A DNA stretch of 45,963 bases from Chlamydiota bacterium (GTDB taxonomy: Bacteria > Chlamydiota > Chlamydiia > Chlamydiales > Rhabdochlamydiaceae), in the NCBI GenBank assembly GCA_030916885.1, contig JAUPVT010000057.1, positions 1 through 45,963 of the forward strand. Direction: 5' to 3'. The translations under genes and the position numbers were made by a program. The notes below the pieces were generated by a model. That model ran no database searches, was not told where the DNA came from, and saw only the letters and a list, made by a program, of their open reading frames with translations. Below are positions 1 through 7,722 of the stretch, piece by piece (positions within the stretch are counted from its first letter, which is position 1; the number at the start of each line of letters is the position of its first letter).

Positions 1-16
1 TGTGCTCTTCCGATCT
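1..16. other. Illumina adapter remnant at contig end
   Basis: The first 16 bases (tgtgctcttccgatct) are identical to the 3' end of the TruSeq read-2 adapter, which ends GTGTGCTCTTCCGATCT. Genuine sequence appears to begin at 17, where a minus-strand reading frame is cut. This marks the window start as an untrimmed assembly end and not biology. Confidence 0.9.
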
Positions 17-390
17 GCTAATTGATAACTATTTTGAATAGAAGCTAAACCATATAAAGCTCCAAATATCAATGTATTTGTATCATTTAGAACAACCGGT
101 CGTAGAGAAGAAGATCTTGTAATTTCTTTGGCTAAAGATGTGCATAAATACCCAGTAAATGTGCTATATCCTACGATTCGAGCTTGTGTATTAACTACGT
201 CTACAACTTTTTCCAGCTTACTTGGAGCTATTTTAGCTTCTTTAGAAGATATTGCATTTGCAAAGACTTTTAGATAGCTTAAAGCATCAAAGACTTGCGA
301 TTCGTCTTTTAGTAAAAGAGCTGGGTTTTTTACAAAAATATCCTTTGGGATAGCCATAGCTTTATACTCTATAATTAATTCTCCTTCCAT
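17..390 (-). CDS. Unknown protein, C-terminally truncated by the contig end
   Basis: An uninterrupted frame of about 124 codons starts at the ATG complementary to 388-390 and runs off the contig at the adapter junction. It begins MEGELIIEYKAMAIPKDIFV and continues with alternating helical segments; residues 100-124 are mildly hydrophobic (TLIFGALYGLASIQ). I recognise no family. Start choice is uncertain: there is no good ribosome site before the first ATG, and a second in-frame ATG lies at codon 12 (MAIPKD...). An AAGGAG stretch lies inside codons 2-4, too far upstream to serve that second ATG well. The gene is transcribed away from the lipoprotein gene at 665, so 391-664 is a divergent intergenic region. 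That the frame stays open to the very edge supports a real gene. Confidence 0.55.
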
Positions 391-512
391 TTTACCAAAC
401 AAATATTAAGATTTATTAAAACAATAATTATTAAATAGATAAAAAGATTCATTTATTAAGTTTAATTTAATAAATGATTTTATTTATTAATTTCAATGAC
501 ATATAATAGATT

Positions 513-543
513 GCATCTTAACGTGTTAATAGATGCTTTTTTT
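513..543 (+). terminator. Hairpin with T-tract (terminator-like)
   Basis: GCATCT (513-518) pairs with AGATGC (531-536), extended by TAAC/GTTA with a 2-nt bulge, and is followed by seven T residues (537-543). A consensus-like -10 box TATAAT sits at 502-507, only about 6 nt upstream of the stem, with no convincing -35. No + strand gene precedes it in this contig. It could terminate a transcript from beyond the contig end or act in the leader of the lipoprotein gene. The structure is visible; its function is inference. Confidence 0.4.
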
Positions 544-664
544 AGCTTACAAGTAAAAATGATAAAAAAAAAAGAAGATGTTAAAAATCTGGAGTAGTGC
601 TTTCTAAAAAGCAAAGAAATTTGCTATGTTAGTTTTTTTAAGAAGTTTTTTGGAGATATCTATT

Positions 665-1309
665 ATGCCGCGAGCACTTTTTCTTGCTTTAGCACTTGTT
701 ACAGGTTGTAATTTAAACCTAATTTCTCAAGAAGACCATAAGCAACAAATACAAACAGTCTTAAAGCCTGTTGTTGTCATTGCTCCTGTCATTGATAGTA
801 CAAAAGAAGACATGAATTGGAGCTTATCTAATGAATTCACTTATTGTATTAAACACCAACTTAGGCAAAAAAATCATCTTTCCTTAATAGATCTTGATAA
901 AACTCTCGTTTTAAGCCAAAACCCTTTTGGGCAAGATATGAGCTGGCTTAAAAAGGTATTTTCCCATCATGAGTTTGTAGTATTTCTTGAACTTGTAGAA
1001 CATAACGAAGTAGCAAGACAAGATGATAAAAAAACTATTGATTCTAAAAAGTGCTCCGCTGAACTTTTAATGACCATGCGTGTGCGCGTTTTTGATTTGC
1101 GAAAAGATGAGCCTAAAGTGGTTTTGCAGGAGCTAGTGCATGAATCTCATTTCATTCCTAGACCCTTTACACGTAGTAACTTTCAACAAGAAAAATGGGG
1201 TCATGAAATGTTTACAATTTCTCCAATGGGTCTTGCCCATGCACAATTTATCAAACACATCTGTAATCGTCTTGAAGATTATGTTCTTTTAGCAGCTCAT
1301 AATGATTAA
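665..1309 (+). CDS. Predicted lipoprotein, CT253-like chlamydial family
   Basis: This 214-residue protein has a short lipoprotein signal peptide, MPRALFLALALVTGC, with lipobox LVTGC. The Cys at residue 15 would be diacylated by Lgt, encoded near 29.4 kb. The start at 665 is preferred over an in-frame upstream ATG at 626 because GGAGA lies at 652-656 with 8-nt spacing and because it yields a compact signal peptide. The mature part (VVVIAPVIDS near the start, then an HHEFVVFLELVEH segment and TMRVRVFDLR) resembles periplasmic alpha/beta proteins that sense or bind at the envelope, but I recognise no enzyme motif. Its position directly before the CPBP protease matches my recollection of C. trachomatis CT253-CT254. 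The family assignment rests on synteny and the lipobox. Confidence 0.75.
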   Translation: MPRALFLALALVTGCNLNLISQEDHKQQIQTVLKPVVVIAPVIDSTKEDMNWSLSNEFTYCIKHQLRQKNHLSLIDLDKTLVLSQNPFGQDMSWLKKVFSHHEFVVFLELVEHNEVARQDDKKTIDSKKCSAELLMTMRVRVFDLRKDEPKVVLQELVHESHFIPRPFTRSNFQQEKWGHEMFTISPMGLAHAQFIKHICNRLEDYVLLAAHND

Positions 1310-1321
1310 AAAGGGCTCTTG

Positions 1322-2194
1322 ATGTTAACTTCTTCCATAAGCGGCGACTATTTAACAGCAATCCTGTTATTTGGAACTATTGGGTTATTTACCCTATTTA
1401 TTGCTAAGTCACGTGGATTTTTTCATGACCGATCTTATATAAAAGTTCCTTTTTCTTTAGCTCAGCTTTTAAGCGTTTTTGCCATCTATTTATGCATGAC
1501 CCTTTTAGGTCTACCTATTTTAATTGCTTTATCTAAGCTTATCTACCCACTAATAGTGCCAAAAGCCCCTTTTCCTGTGTTTATATTAAGTTGGCTACAA
1601 CTTTTTGTAATAACGACTACCTTCTTCTTAATTCGAGCTGTTTTATCTAGCCAAAATAAAACTATTTGGAAGCATATTTGGAAAAAGCCAAGCTGCAACC
1701 AATTTTTAGCGCAAGATATAGGAATGGGCATATTAACATGGGTCATTAGTTTTCCTATTGTTATTGCGGTAGGTCAGCTATTTGATTTTATACTTTATCT
1801 TTTTTTTCACTTAGAAACCTATGAACAAGTTGCTGTCCGCTACCTTAAAAAATCTATCTACTCACCTTCTCAACTTATACCCGCTTTGATCATGATAGCA
1901 CTTGCCGCACCCATTATTGAAGAGCTGCTTTTTCGAGGATGTTTGCAGTCTTATTTAAAAAGATATATGAAAAAAAGCTTGGCAATTGTCTTTTCTTCTA
2001 TTTGTTTTTCTGCATTTCATTTCTCATTTAGCCAAGGGATTGGTAATATTTCTTTGCTATTCTCTTTATTTGTATTTGCTCTTTTCCTAGGGTTTATCTA
2101 TGAGCGTCAAGGTTCTTTATTTGCATCGATTAGTCTACATATGACTTTAAATATAGTAAGTGTGGCTCGTATTCTTCTGTCTCCCATAGAATAA
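1322..2194 (+). CDS. CPBP-family intramembrane metalloprotease (CT254-like)
   Basis: This polytopic protein of about 290 residues is rich in hydrophobic segments. It carries the three CPBP/Abi motifs: EELLFRG near residue 200 (EExxxR), FSAFHF near 235 (FxxxH), and SISLHMTLN near the C-terminus (HxxxN/B). These motifs supply glutamate and histidine ligands for metal within the membrane, as in Rce1-like proteases. The substrate is unknown. The ATG at 1322 is preferred over the adjacent TTG at 1319; AAGGG at 1311-1315 gives 6-nt spacing. The gene follows the lipoprotein gene by 12 bp and is probably co-transcribed with it. About 30 bp separate it from the PP2C gene. Confidence 0.85.
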   Translation: MLTSSISGDYLTAILLFGTIGLFTLFIAKSRGFFHDRSYIKVPFSLAQLLSVFAIYLCMTLLGLPILIALSKLIYPLIVPKAPFPVFILSWLQLFVITTTFFLIRAVLSSQNKTIWKHIWKKPSCNQFLAQDIGMGILTWVISFPIVIAVGQLFDFILYLFFHLETYEQVAVRYLKKSIYSPSQLIPALIMIALAAPIIEELLFRGCLQSYLKRYMKKSLAIVFSSICFSAFHFSFSQGIGNISLLFSLFVFALFLGFIYERQGSLFASISLHMTLNIVSVARILLSPIE

Positions 2195-2225
2195 AAAAAA
2201 TATTATCGATATAAAGGAATAAAGT

Positions 2226-3005
2226 ATGATATGTACCAGAAAACAAAGAGAGGATCGAGAAAAAATGGCAGCTACTCGCCGTGATGTCCATAGCTTTGGT
2301 ATTTCTGATATAGGACTTTCACGCGCCAATAATGAAGATGCATGGAAAGAAATTCCAGAAAAGCGTTTTTATGCTTTAGCAGATGGAATGGGTGGTCATA
2401 ATGCAGGCGAAATAGCCTCATATACTGCAGTGGAGAGTATTTGCTCATCCATTGAACAACTACCTGGTATAGAATCTATCCAAGAGCTTTTAAAGCATAT
2501 AAAAAAAGCTGTTTACCAAGCTAATAAAACAGTATTACAAAAAGCAAAGCAAGTTAAAGAGTATAAAGGGATGGGAACCACTCTTTGCTGTTTTATGTTA
2601 TTTGATGATTACTTGGTCTATGCTCACGTAGGAGATAGTCGGTTGTATCGCATACGTAATCGTATCGAACAATTAACCAAAGATCATAAAATTCGTCATA
2701 TTCAATGGGGACAACCATCTGATGGCTCTAAACAAACTCGTCCTTTATTATTTCGCAATGTGATTACACGTGCCATTGGCACACATGCGGAAGTAGAACC
2801 AGATGTAGGAAGTTATAGCGTACAACCAGGTGATACCTATCTTTTATGTAGTGATGGCCTTTCTAATTTAGTCAATGATGAAGCTATGCATAGTATCTTA
2901 AAGCTTCCCTGCTCTTTAGAGATAAAAGGAAATCAGTTATTGCAAAAAGCTTTAAAAAATGGAGGACATGACAATATTACTTTATTGTTAGTAAACATTC
3001 TATGA
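2226..3005 (+). CDS. PP2C-type (PPM) serine/threonine protein phosphatase
   Basis: This 259-residue cytosolic metal-dependent phosphatase has the PPM motifs in order. RANNEDAW is at 33-40, DGMGGH at 53-58 (metal-binding Asp53), the GTT/HVGDSRLYR block is in the middle, SDGLSNLV is at 209-216 (Asp210), and GGHDNIT is at 246-252 (Asp249). It has no membrane segment or sensor domain, so it is a stand-alone catalytic domain, probably reversing Hanks-type kinase signalling as proposed for chlamydial CT259. AAAGGA at 2213-2218 supports the start at 2226; an alternative ATG at 2265 (MAATRRD) begins nearer the conserved domain. The stop codon overlaps the start of the NifS-like gene (ATGA), implying translational coupling. 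Confidence 0.92.
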   Translation: MICTRKQREDREKMAATRRDVHSFGISDIGLSRANNEDAWKEIPEKRFYALADGMGGHNAGEIASYTAVESICSSIEQLPGIESIQELLKHIKKAVYQANKTVLQKAKQVKEYKGMGTTLCCFMLFDDYLVYAHVGDSRLYRIRNRIEQLTKDHKIRHIQWGQPSDGSKQTRPLLFRNVITRAIGTHAEVEPDVGSYSVQPGDTYLLCSDGLSNLVNDEAMHSILKLPCSLEIKGNQLLQKALKNGGHDNITLLLVNIL

Positions 3006-4135
3006 TTAATACCGCTATTTACCTAGATAATAATGCAACTACTCCACTTGCACAAGAATCTTTAGAAGCCCTCATCAAAGAGCATACAGAACCTGTAGGA
3101 AACCCTTCTTCTATTCATTGCTTTGGGCAAGCAGCTAAAAAAAGATTAGAAGACTATAGAGATATCATTGCCTCTTATCTCGCTGTTCCATCCGACCAGA
3201 TTATATTTACGTCAGGCGGCACAGAATCCATGAATCTTTTAACCCACGGCATGTTAGAAAATAAGCTAAATACACACGTTATCACTTCTGACGTAGAACA
3301 CTCGTGTATTTATAAAGATTTGACTATGCTGCAAAAAAGAGGCACTCATGTGTCTTTTTTGCAAGCTGGACTACATGGTAGTATCCAGCCAGACCAAATT
3401 AAAAAAGCAATCCTTCCTTCAACACGCATGATTATCCTCTCAGCTGTAAATAGTGAAACAGGAGTAAAAACTGATATAGATGCGATTGCTCAAATAGCAA
3501 AAAAAAATGACATTGCTTTCATAGTTGATGCGGTTGCTCTTCTGGGAAAAGAAACCTTTTCTATTCCTAGAGGTGTTTCAGCTATGGGTTTTTCCGGACA
3601 CAAATTACATGCGCCTAAGGGAATAGGTTGTGTTTTTGTACGCCCAGAATTAGATCTATACCCTTTTATTACAGGAGGAAACCAAGAATTTAATCGTCGC
3701 TCCGGTACACAAAACTTAAGTGGTATTGCGGCAATGGCAGCTGCAGTAGAGTGCTTATACGAGCATTTACCCTCTGCTACAGAAAAAATGACTGAGCTAA
3801 GAAATCGCTTAGAAGCCTACCTTATAGAACAAGCAGCTCCTGTCATTATTAATGGTTTTGGGAAAAGAATCTGCAATACAAGCAATCTTTGCTTTCCTGG
3901 CATTCAAGGAGAAGATTTGATTATTGCTCTGGATATGAAGGGTGTTGCAGTAAGTCATGGCTCTGCTTGTTCATCTGGAGCCTTAGAACCTTCTCGCATT
4001 CTTCTAAATATGGGTATTTCCCACCCATTTGCTCGATCTTCTATTCGGATTTCCTTATCTCGCATGACTACAGAAGAAGAGATCAAATCAGCAAGTTCAC
4101 TTATTGCTAAAACAATTAAAGATCTTCGTTCTTAA
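3002..4135 (+). CDS. Cysteine desulfurase, NifS/IscS-like (CT258-like)
   Basis: This class-V aminotransferase-fold PLP enzyme of 377 residues would remove sulfur from L-cysteine to feed Fe-S cluster or thio-cofactor assembly. Motifs seen: YLDNNATTPL at the N-terminus, SGGTESMN (phosphate binding), SDVEHSC, FSGHKLHAPKG with the PLP lysine at K201, and the catalytic-cysteine loop GSACSSG with C323, followed by RSSIRISLSR. The loop is short, as in group I NifS/IscS enzymes. No iscU- or sufBCD-like scaffold gene is in this window, so its sulfur acceptor is encoded elsewhere. It overlaps the PP2C stop by 4 bp, and its 3' end overlaps the convergent CBS protein gene by 4 bp. Confidence 0.92.
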   Translation: MINTAIYLDNNATTPLAQESLEALIKEHTEPVGNPSSIHCFGQAAKKRLEDYRDIIASYLAVPSDQIIFTSGGTESMNLLTHGMLENKLNTHVITSDVEHSCIYKDLTMLQKRGTHVSFLQAGLHGSIQPDQIKKAILPSTRMIILSAVNSETGVKTDIDAIAQIAKKNDIAFIVDAVALLGKETFSIPRGVSAMGFSGHKLHAPKGIGCVFVRPELDLYPFITGGNQEFNRRSGTQNLSGIAAMAAAVECLYEHLPSATEKMTELRNRLEAYLIEQAAPVIINGFGKRICNTSNLCFPGIQGEDLIIALDMKGVAVSHGSACSSGALEPSRILLNMGISHPFARSSIRISLSRMTTEEEIKSASSLIAKTIKDLRS

Positions 4136-5373
4136 GAAATGGTTTTTACCAATACGGTTTTAATAGCCAAGAAGGAAATCTCTTCTACAATCAATTCAAA
4201 GCGATCAATCCGTACACTATCCCCTTGCGAAGGATTATGATTTAATACTTTCAATACTACTTCTCCTAAAGTTTCTGCATTCTGATAGGAAAGGTGCACG
4301 CCAAATTGCTTATTAAATTCATCAAGACGCATTTGAGCAGGAAAACTACGATCTAAAACCACATGAAAAGCATTAGGCAAAATATCTGAAAAAGATTCCC
4401 ACATAGAAGATTTTCCAAAGATTTCATGTACAATTGCATCTAAAGTTAAAACCCCTCTGGCTAGACCTTTGCGATCTAATACAATAGCTAAGCTCTGGTT
4501 ATTATGACGAAATTGTTTTAAAATATCTAAAATTGATGTTGTTTGGGCAATAAACCAAGGAGATCTTGCATATTCTTTTATCCGTTTATTCTCCGGAATG
4601 CGAAGCAAATCTCTTAAGTAAGCCACCGCAATAATATTTTGAGGATGACGGTGATAAATGGGAACAAATACTATTTGTTTGCCTTCTATAAAGCGACGCA
4701 GTTCTTTTACCGTACAAAATGCTGGAACAAGAGGTATCTGCGTTAAGGGTTGGGTGATATCTTTAGCTATTTTTGCTTTTAAAGAAAAAATATTTGCTAC
4801 AATCGTATTTAACTCTTGTCTATTAGAATGATCAGAAGGGCTTTCTCTTTCTTCAATAGCATTTTGTAGCTCTTCACGAGAAAGATAAGCTGTGGAAGAG
4901 ATCGGATTCCCAATTAAATAATTAATCCATCTACACAGTAGATCTAAAATAAAGATGATAGGGCGCAATAATAAAGAGAAAAAGTATAAAAAAGGCACTC
5001 CAAATAATACCATATGCTCTGCATAACGCCTACCTAAAGACATGGGAGTAATCTCTGCAAAAATTAGGACAAGAATGATCTGTGATAGAGGAGCAAAATC
5101 AGGACTTAAACCAATAGCATCATAAAAATGACGTGAGCACTCTGAACCAAAAAATAAAGAGGTATTTACTCCAATAAGCGTTGCTCCAAATAAAAGAGCC
5201 GGATGATTTAGCAAATAATTTAACCAAAGAGCACTTTTTTTCTTCTTACTAACATAGTACTGCAAGCGTACTTTATTAAAGGAAACACAAGCCATTTCTG
5301 TCATAGAAAAAAAACCTTGTACAACCAAACAAAGAAGTGTAAGAAAGAGAAAAGCTTTCCAAGAGTGCATCAA
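4132..5373 (-). CDS. CNNM/CorC-type membrane protein with CBS domains
   Basis: This 413-residue protein has an N-terminal DUF21/CNNM transmembrane domain (about residues 1-165, several hydrophobic helices including LFLTLLCLVVQGFF). A cytosolic CBS pair follows (about 205-320, with VFVPIYHRHPQNIIAVAYLRDLL and LAIVLDRKGLARGVLTLDAIV), then a C-terminal CorC/HlyC-like domain ending RIDRFELIVEEI. Relatives are annotated as TlyC haemolysins but are now viewed as magnesium/cobalt efflux or ion-homeostasis proteins. It is the downstream partner of a paralogue: its ATG overlaps the upstream gene's stop (5370-5373). This paired arrangement recalls C. trachomatis CT256/CT257. The CBS sequences are more diverged than in the upstream gene. 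Confidence 0.85.
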   Translation of the reverse strand: MMHSWKAFLFLTLLCLVVQGFFSMTEMACVSFNKVRLQYYVSKKKKSALWLNYLLNHPALLFGATLIGVNTSLFFGSECSRHFYDAIGLSPDFAPLSQIILVLIFAEITPMSLGRRYAEHMVLFGVPFLYFFSLLLRPIIFILDLLCRWINYLIGNPISSTAYLSREELQNAIEERESPSDHSNRQELNTIVANIFSLKAKIAKDITQPLTQIPLVPAFCTVKELRRFIEGKQIVFVPIYHRHPQNIIAVAYLRDLLRIPENKRIKEYARSPWFIAQTTSILDILKQFRHNNQSLAIVLDRKGLARGVLTLDAIVHEIFGKSSMWESFSDILPNAFHVVLDRSFPAQMRLDEFNKQFGVHLSYQNAETLGEVVLKVLNHNPSQGDSVRIDRFELIVEEISFLAIKTVLVKTIS

Positions 5374-6641
5374 GAGCGTCCTTTTGAAGAAGATCCCTTT
5401 AACTGTCTTATATATATACGACGTACACGTTTATTATCTGAGGCTAATACATGAAATAAAAAACCATGGGCCGTGTGTTTAAATCCCGCTTTAGGGATGT
5501 CTCCTATTTGCTCTGTTAACCAGCCCCCTAAAGTAATCATATTATTCATACTCGGCAGAGCTATCCCAAAGATCTTTTCAAATTCAGAGAGCTCTAGTTT
5601 ACCGCTTGCAATAATAATCCCTTTACCAGATGAAGTATAATCAGCTTTTTCATCTCGTGCATCCGCAATCTCTCCAACAACTGTTTCTACTAAATCTTCT
5701 AAAGCAATTAAACCCGATACAGATCCATACTCATCAACTACTAAAGCTAAAAGTTCTTGTCTATCAAGCATTTGCCTTAAAAGTACAGGAGCTGAAGTCA
5801 TTTCAGGAACAAAAAAAGGTTTTTGTAAGATAGCTATCATATCTTTTGGTTGATGTAGTTTTTCCTTATGTAGAAAATAGATTTGGCTCGTCATAATGCC
5901 AACTACAGAATCGAGATTCTTTTGACAAATAGGAACTCGCGAACATTGCTGGTCTACAAACATACGCACAAGCTTTGCCAACGGCTCTTCTAAATCAAAA
6001 AATAAGATATCAGACCTTGGTCTCATTAATTCTTTAACCTGCGATTCACTTAATTGTAAATAACCTTGTATAAGTTCTGCTTCTTCTTCATTTAGCACTC
6101 CTAATTGACGAGATGCCTTTAAAGCATATTCTAATTCATCAACTGAGATATCAGGCTCTTTTTTCAAGAAAAAAAACAATAATCTCATTAAAAATTGCGT
6201 AATGGCTACTAAAACTTTTCTAACAGGGAAAAAAAAGTTTTGTAATCGATAGATATAAGGAGCTACGCGATAGGAAATCACATCATTATTAGCAAGACCG
6301 ATTGATTTAGGAATCATTTCACCAAATACTAAAGTCAATACAAGAGGCAAGCCGATATGCAAAATCCATGCAGAAAAAGCGCCAAATAGACTAGATAGGA
6401 CATTCTGAAATAAAATATTGGTAATTACATTCAATACTAGAATCGTAATGATTAAATCACGGGGGGAAGAAAGCAGGTGAGCAACTAATTGTTTGCGTCT
6501 ATCTATATCTGCTCTAAAGACCTTAACCTTCATAGAAGATAAAGAAAATAAGGCCACTTCTGAACAGGAAAAAAAAGCAGAAGAGAGAAGAAGTAAAACC
6601 AATAGAAAAACAGCAAAGGCTAATCTCAAAGAATCACTCAT
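5370..6641 (-). CDS. CNNM/CorC-type membrane protein with CBS pair and CorC_HlyC domain
   Basis: This 423-residue protein shows the complete CNNM/CorC layout. It has a DUF21 membrane domain (about 1-175, with LVFGEMIPKSIGL), a conserved linker (LNEEEAELIQGYLQLSESQVKELMRPR, here split across residues 200-225), two CBS motifs (CSRVPICQKNLDSVVGIM and LALVVDEYGSVSGLIALEDLVE) and a C-terminal CorC_HlyC domain (TLGGWLTEQIGDIP). The family is implicated in Mg2+/Co2+ transport; haemolysin labels are historical. It lies between an FtsB/DivIC-like gene (8-bp overlap) and its paralogue (4-bp overlap), so the three should form one translationally coupled minus-strand operon starting near 6966. Confidence 0.9.
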   Translation of the reverse strand: MSDSLRLAFAVFLLVLLLLSSAFFSCSEVALFSLSSMKVKVFRADIDRRKQLVAHLLSSPRDLIITILVLNVITNILFQNVLSSLFGAFSAWILHIGLPLVLTLVFGEMIPKSIGLANNDVISYRVAPYIYRLQNFFFPVRKVLVAITQFLMRLLFFFLKKEPDISVDELEYALKASRQLGVLNEEEAELIQGYLQLSESQVKELMRPRSDILFFDLEEPLAKLVRMFVDQQCSRVPICQKNLDSVVGIMTSQIYFLHKEKLHQPKDMIAILQKPFFVPEMTSAPVLLRQMLDRQELLALVVDEYGSVSGLIALEDLVETVVGEIADARDEKADYTSSGKGIIIASGKLELSEFEKIFGIALPSMNNMITLGGWLTEQIGDIPKAGFKHTAHGFLFHVLASDNKRVRRIYIRQLKGSSSKGRS

Positions 6642-6966
6642 CTTTTGTAAAATAGACTTTTAATTGCCCTTCAGGAACTAGTCCTAAGCCCTTCATCAAG
6701 GTTAACTCAATCCATGCCGGGTCTTTTTGAGAGTTAATTTGTAGCTGTAAATCTTCTTTTTCTTCCAGTAAAAATTGTTTTTCAGATTGAAGAGCATATA
6801 ATTGACATTTAAGCACCTCTAATACCTGCTTTTTTTTTTTCATGGCACGTAAATACATAAAGCAACAACACAGCATACACAATAATACCCATCCATATTG
6901 AAAAAAAGCATTTTTTCTAAGAGTGGATTTATTGTTTGTATTCTTAATTCGCTTAAATGATCGCAT
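6634..6966 (-). CDS. Small bitopic coiled-coil protein, FtsB/DivIC-like
   Basis: This 110-residue protein has a basic N-terminus, one transmembrane helix (about 23-42, WVLLCMLCCCFMYLRAM), a Leu/Glu/Gln coiled coil (about 48-80) and a C-terminal segment DPAWIELTLMKGLGLVPEGQ. The layout and the final motif resemble the divisome proteins FtsB/DivIC, in which a DPxxIE...LGMV.PGE segment follows the coiled coil. That suggests a septal peptidoglycan role in bacteria that divide without FtsZ. The assignment comes from topology and short-motif similarity only. The gene heads the CNNM/CorC operon and overlaps the next gene by 8 bp. The TM segment is unusually cysteine-rich (CMLCCC). Confidence 0.6.
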   Translation of the reverse strand: MRSFKRIKNTNNKSTLRKNAFFQYGWVLLCMLCCCFMYLRAMKKKKQVLEVLKCQLYALQSEKQFLLEEKEDLQLQINSQKDPAWIELTLMKGLGLVPEGQLKVYFTKDE

Positions 6967-7026
6967 ATAAATAGCAAAAGCCCTCTAAAATTTAATACTT
7001 AGAGTATCTGTTCTTTTTTTTCTACT

Positions 7027-7593
7027 TTAAGCCACGGGCAAAGTAATCCCTTTCTGTTTCATATATTTCCCATCCCGATCTCTATAAGAGACTAAACACT
7101 CTTCTGAGCTTTGATAAAATAAAACTTGCGCTAATCCTTCATTTGCATAGATTTTAGCCGGGAGAGGTGTAGTGTTAGAAATCTCTAAAGTTACATACCC
7201 TTCCCATTCAGGTTCAAAAGGTGTTACATTCACAATAATCCCACAGCGCGCATAAGTAGACTTACCTACACAAACCGCAAGCACATTTCTTGGAATCCGA
7301 AATTTTTCTACACTACGAGCAAGCGCAAAAGAATTGGGAGGAATCATACATTCTTCCACTTCTCTACAGACAAAAGCATCTTCACTAAAGTTCTTTGGAT
7401 CTATGCTACAGTTATGAGTATTTGTAAAAATTTTAAATTGCCTAGCTACCCTTAAATCATAGCCATAACTTGAAAGCCCAAAACTAATCACTTTTTTTCC
7501 TTCTACATAGCGCACCTGCTCTTTTACAAAAGGATCGATCATTTCATGTTCTTCTGCCATGTAACGAATCCAACGATCTGATTGTAGAGTCAT
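7027..7593 (-). CDS. dcd: dCTP deaminase
   Basis: This 188-residue enzyme converts dCTP to dUTP (and ammonia), feeding dTTP synthesis. It is close to the usual length of about 190. Family motifs: [11 protein letters not shown] at 109-119 (K111, S112, R116 at the triphosphate site), [15 protein letters not shown] at 126-140 with the general-base glutamate at E137, and GLAQVLFY near the C-terminus. AAGGAGA about 10 nt before the ATG is a strong ribosome-binding site. It is divergent from ruvB across 129 bp. A dcd-ruvB pairing also exists in C. trachomatis (CT039-CT040, from memory). Confidence 0.95.
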   Translation of the reverse strand: MTLQSDRWIRYMAEEHEMIDPFVKEQVRYVEGKKVISFGLSSYGYDLRVARQFKIFTNTHNCSIDPKNFSEDAFVCREVEECMIPPNSFALARSVEKFRIPRNVLAVCVGKSTYARCGIIVNVTPFEPEWEGYVTLEISNTTPLPAKIYANEGLAQVLFYQSSEECLVSYRDRDGKYMKQKGITLPVA

Positions 7594-7722
7594 ATTGATT
7601 TTTCTCCTTAATATTTTGGTTTATAGACTAATAAATTTACACTTCTTAAAAGAGATAGGTATAGCGTGTGAATTCGATTTCTTGCTAGAGTTTTCATTAG
7701 TTACTGATCACAGGTTCAAATT

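Noticed and set aside
5241-6641. Haemolysin (TlyC) virulence function for the CBS proteins
   Set aside because: The haemolysin name is historical; domain layout is CNNM/CorC, pointing to ion homeostasis. No toxin feature is visible.
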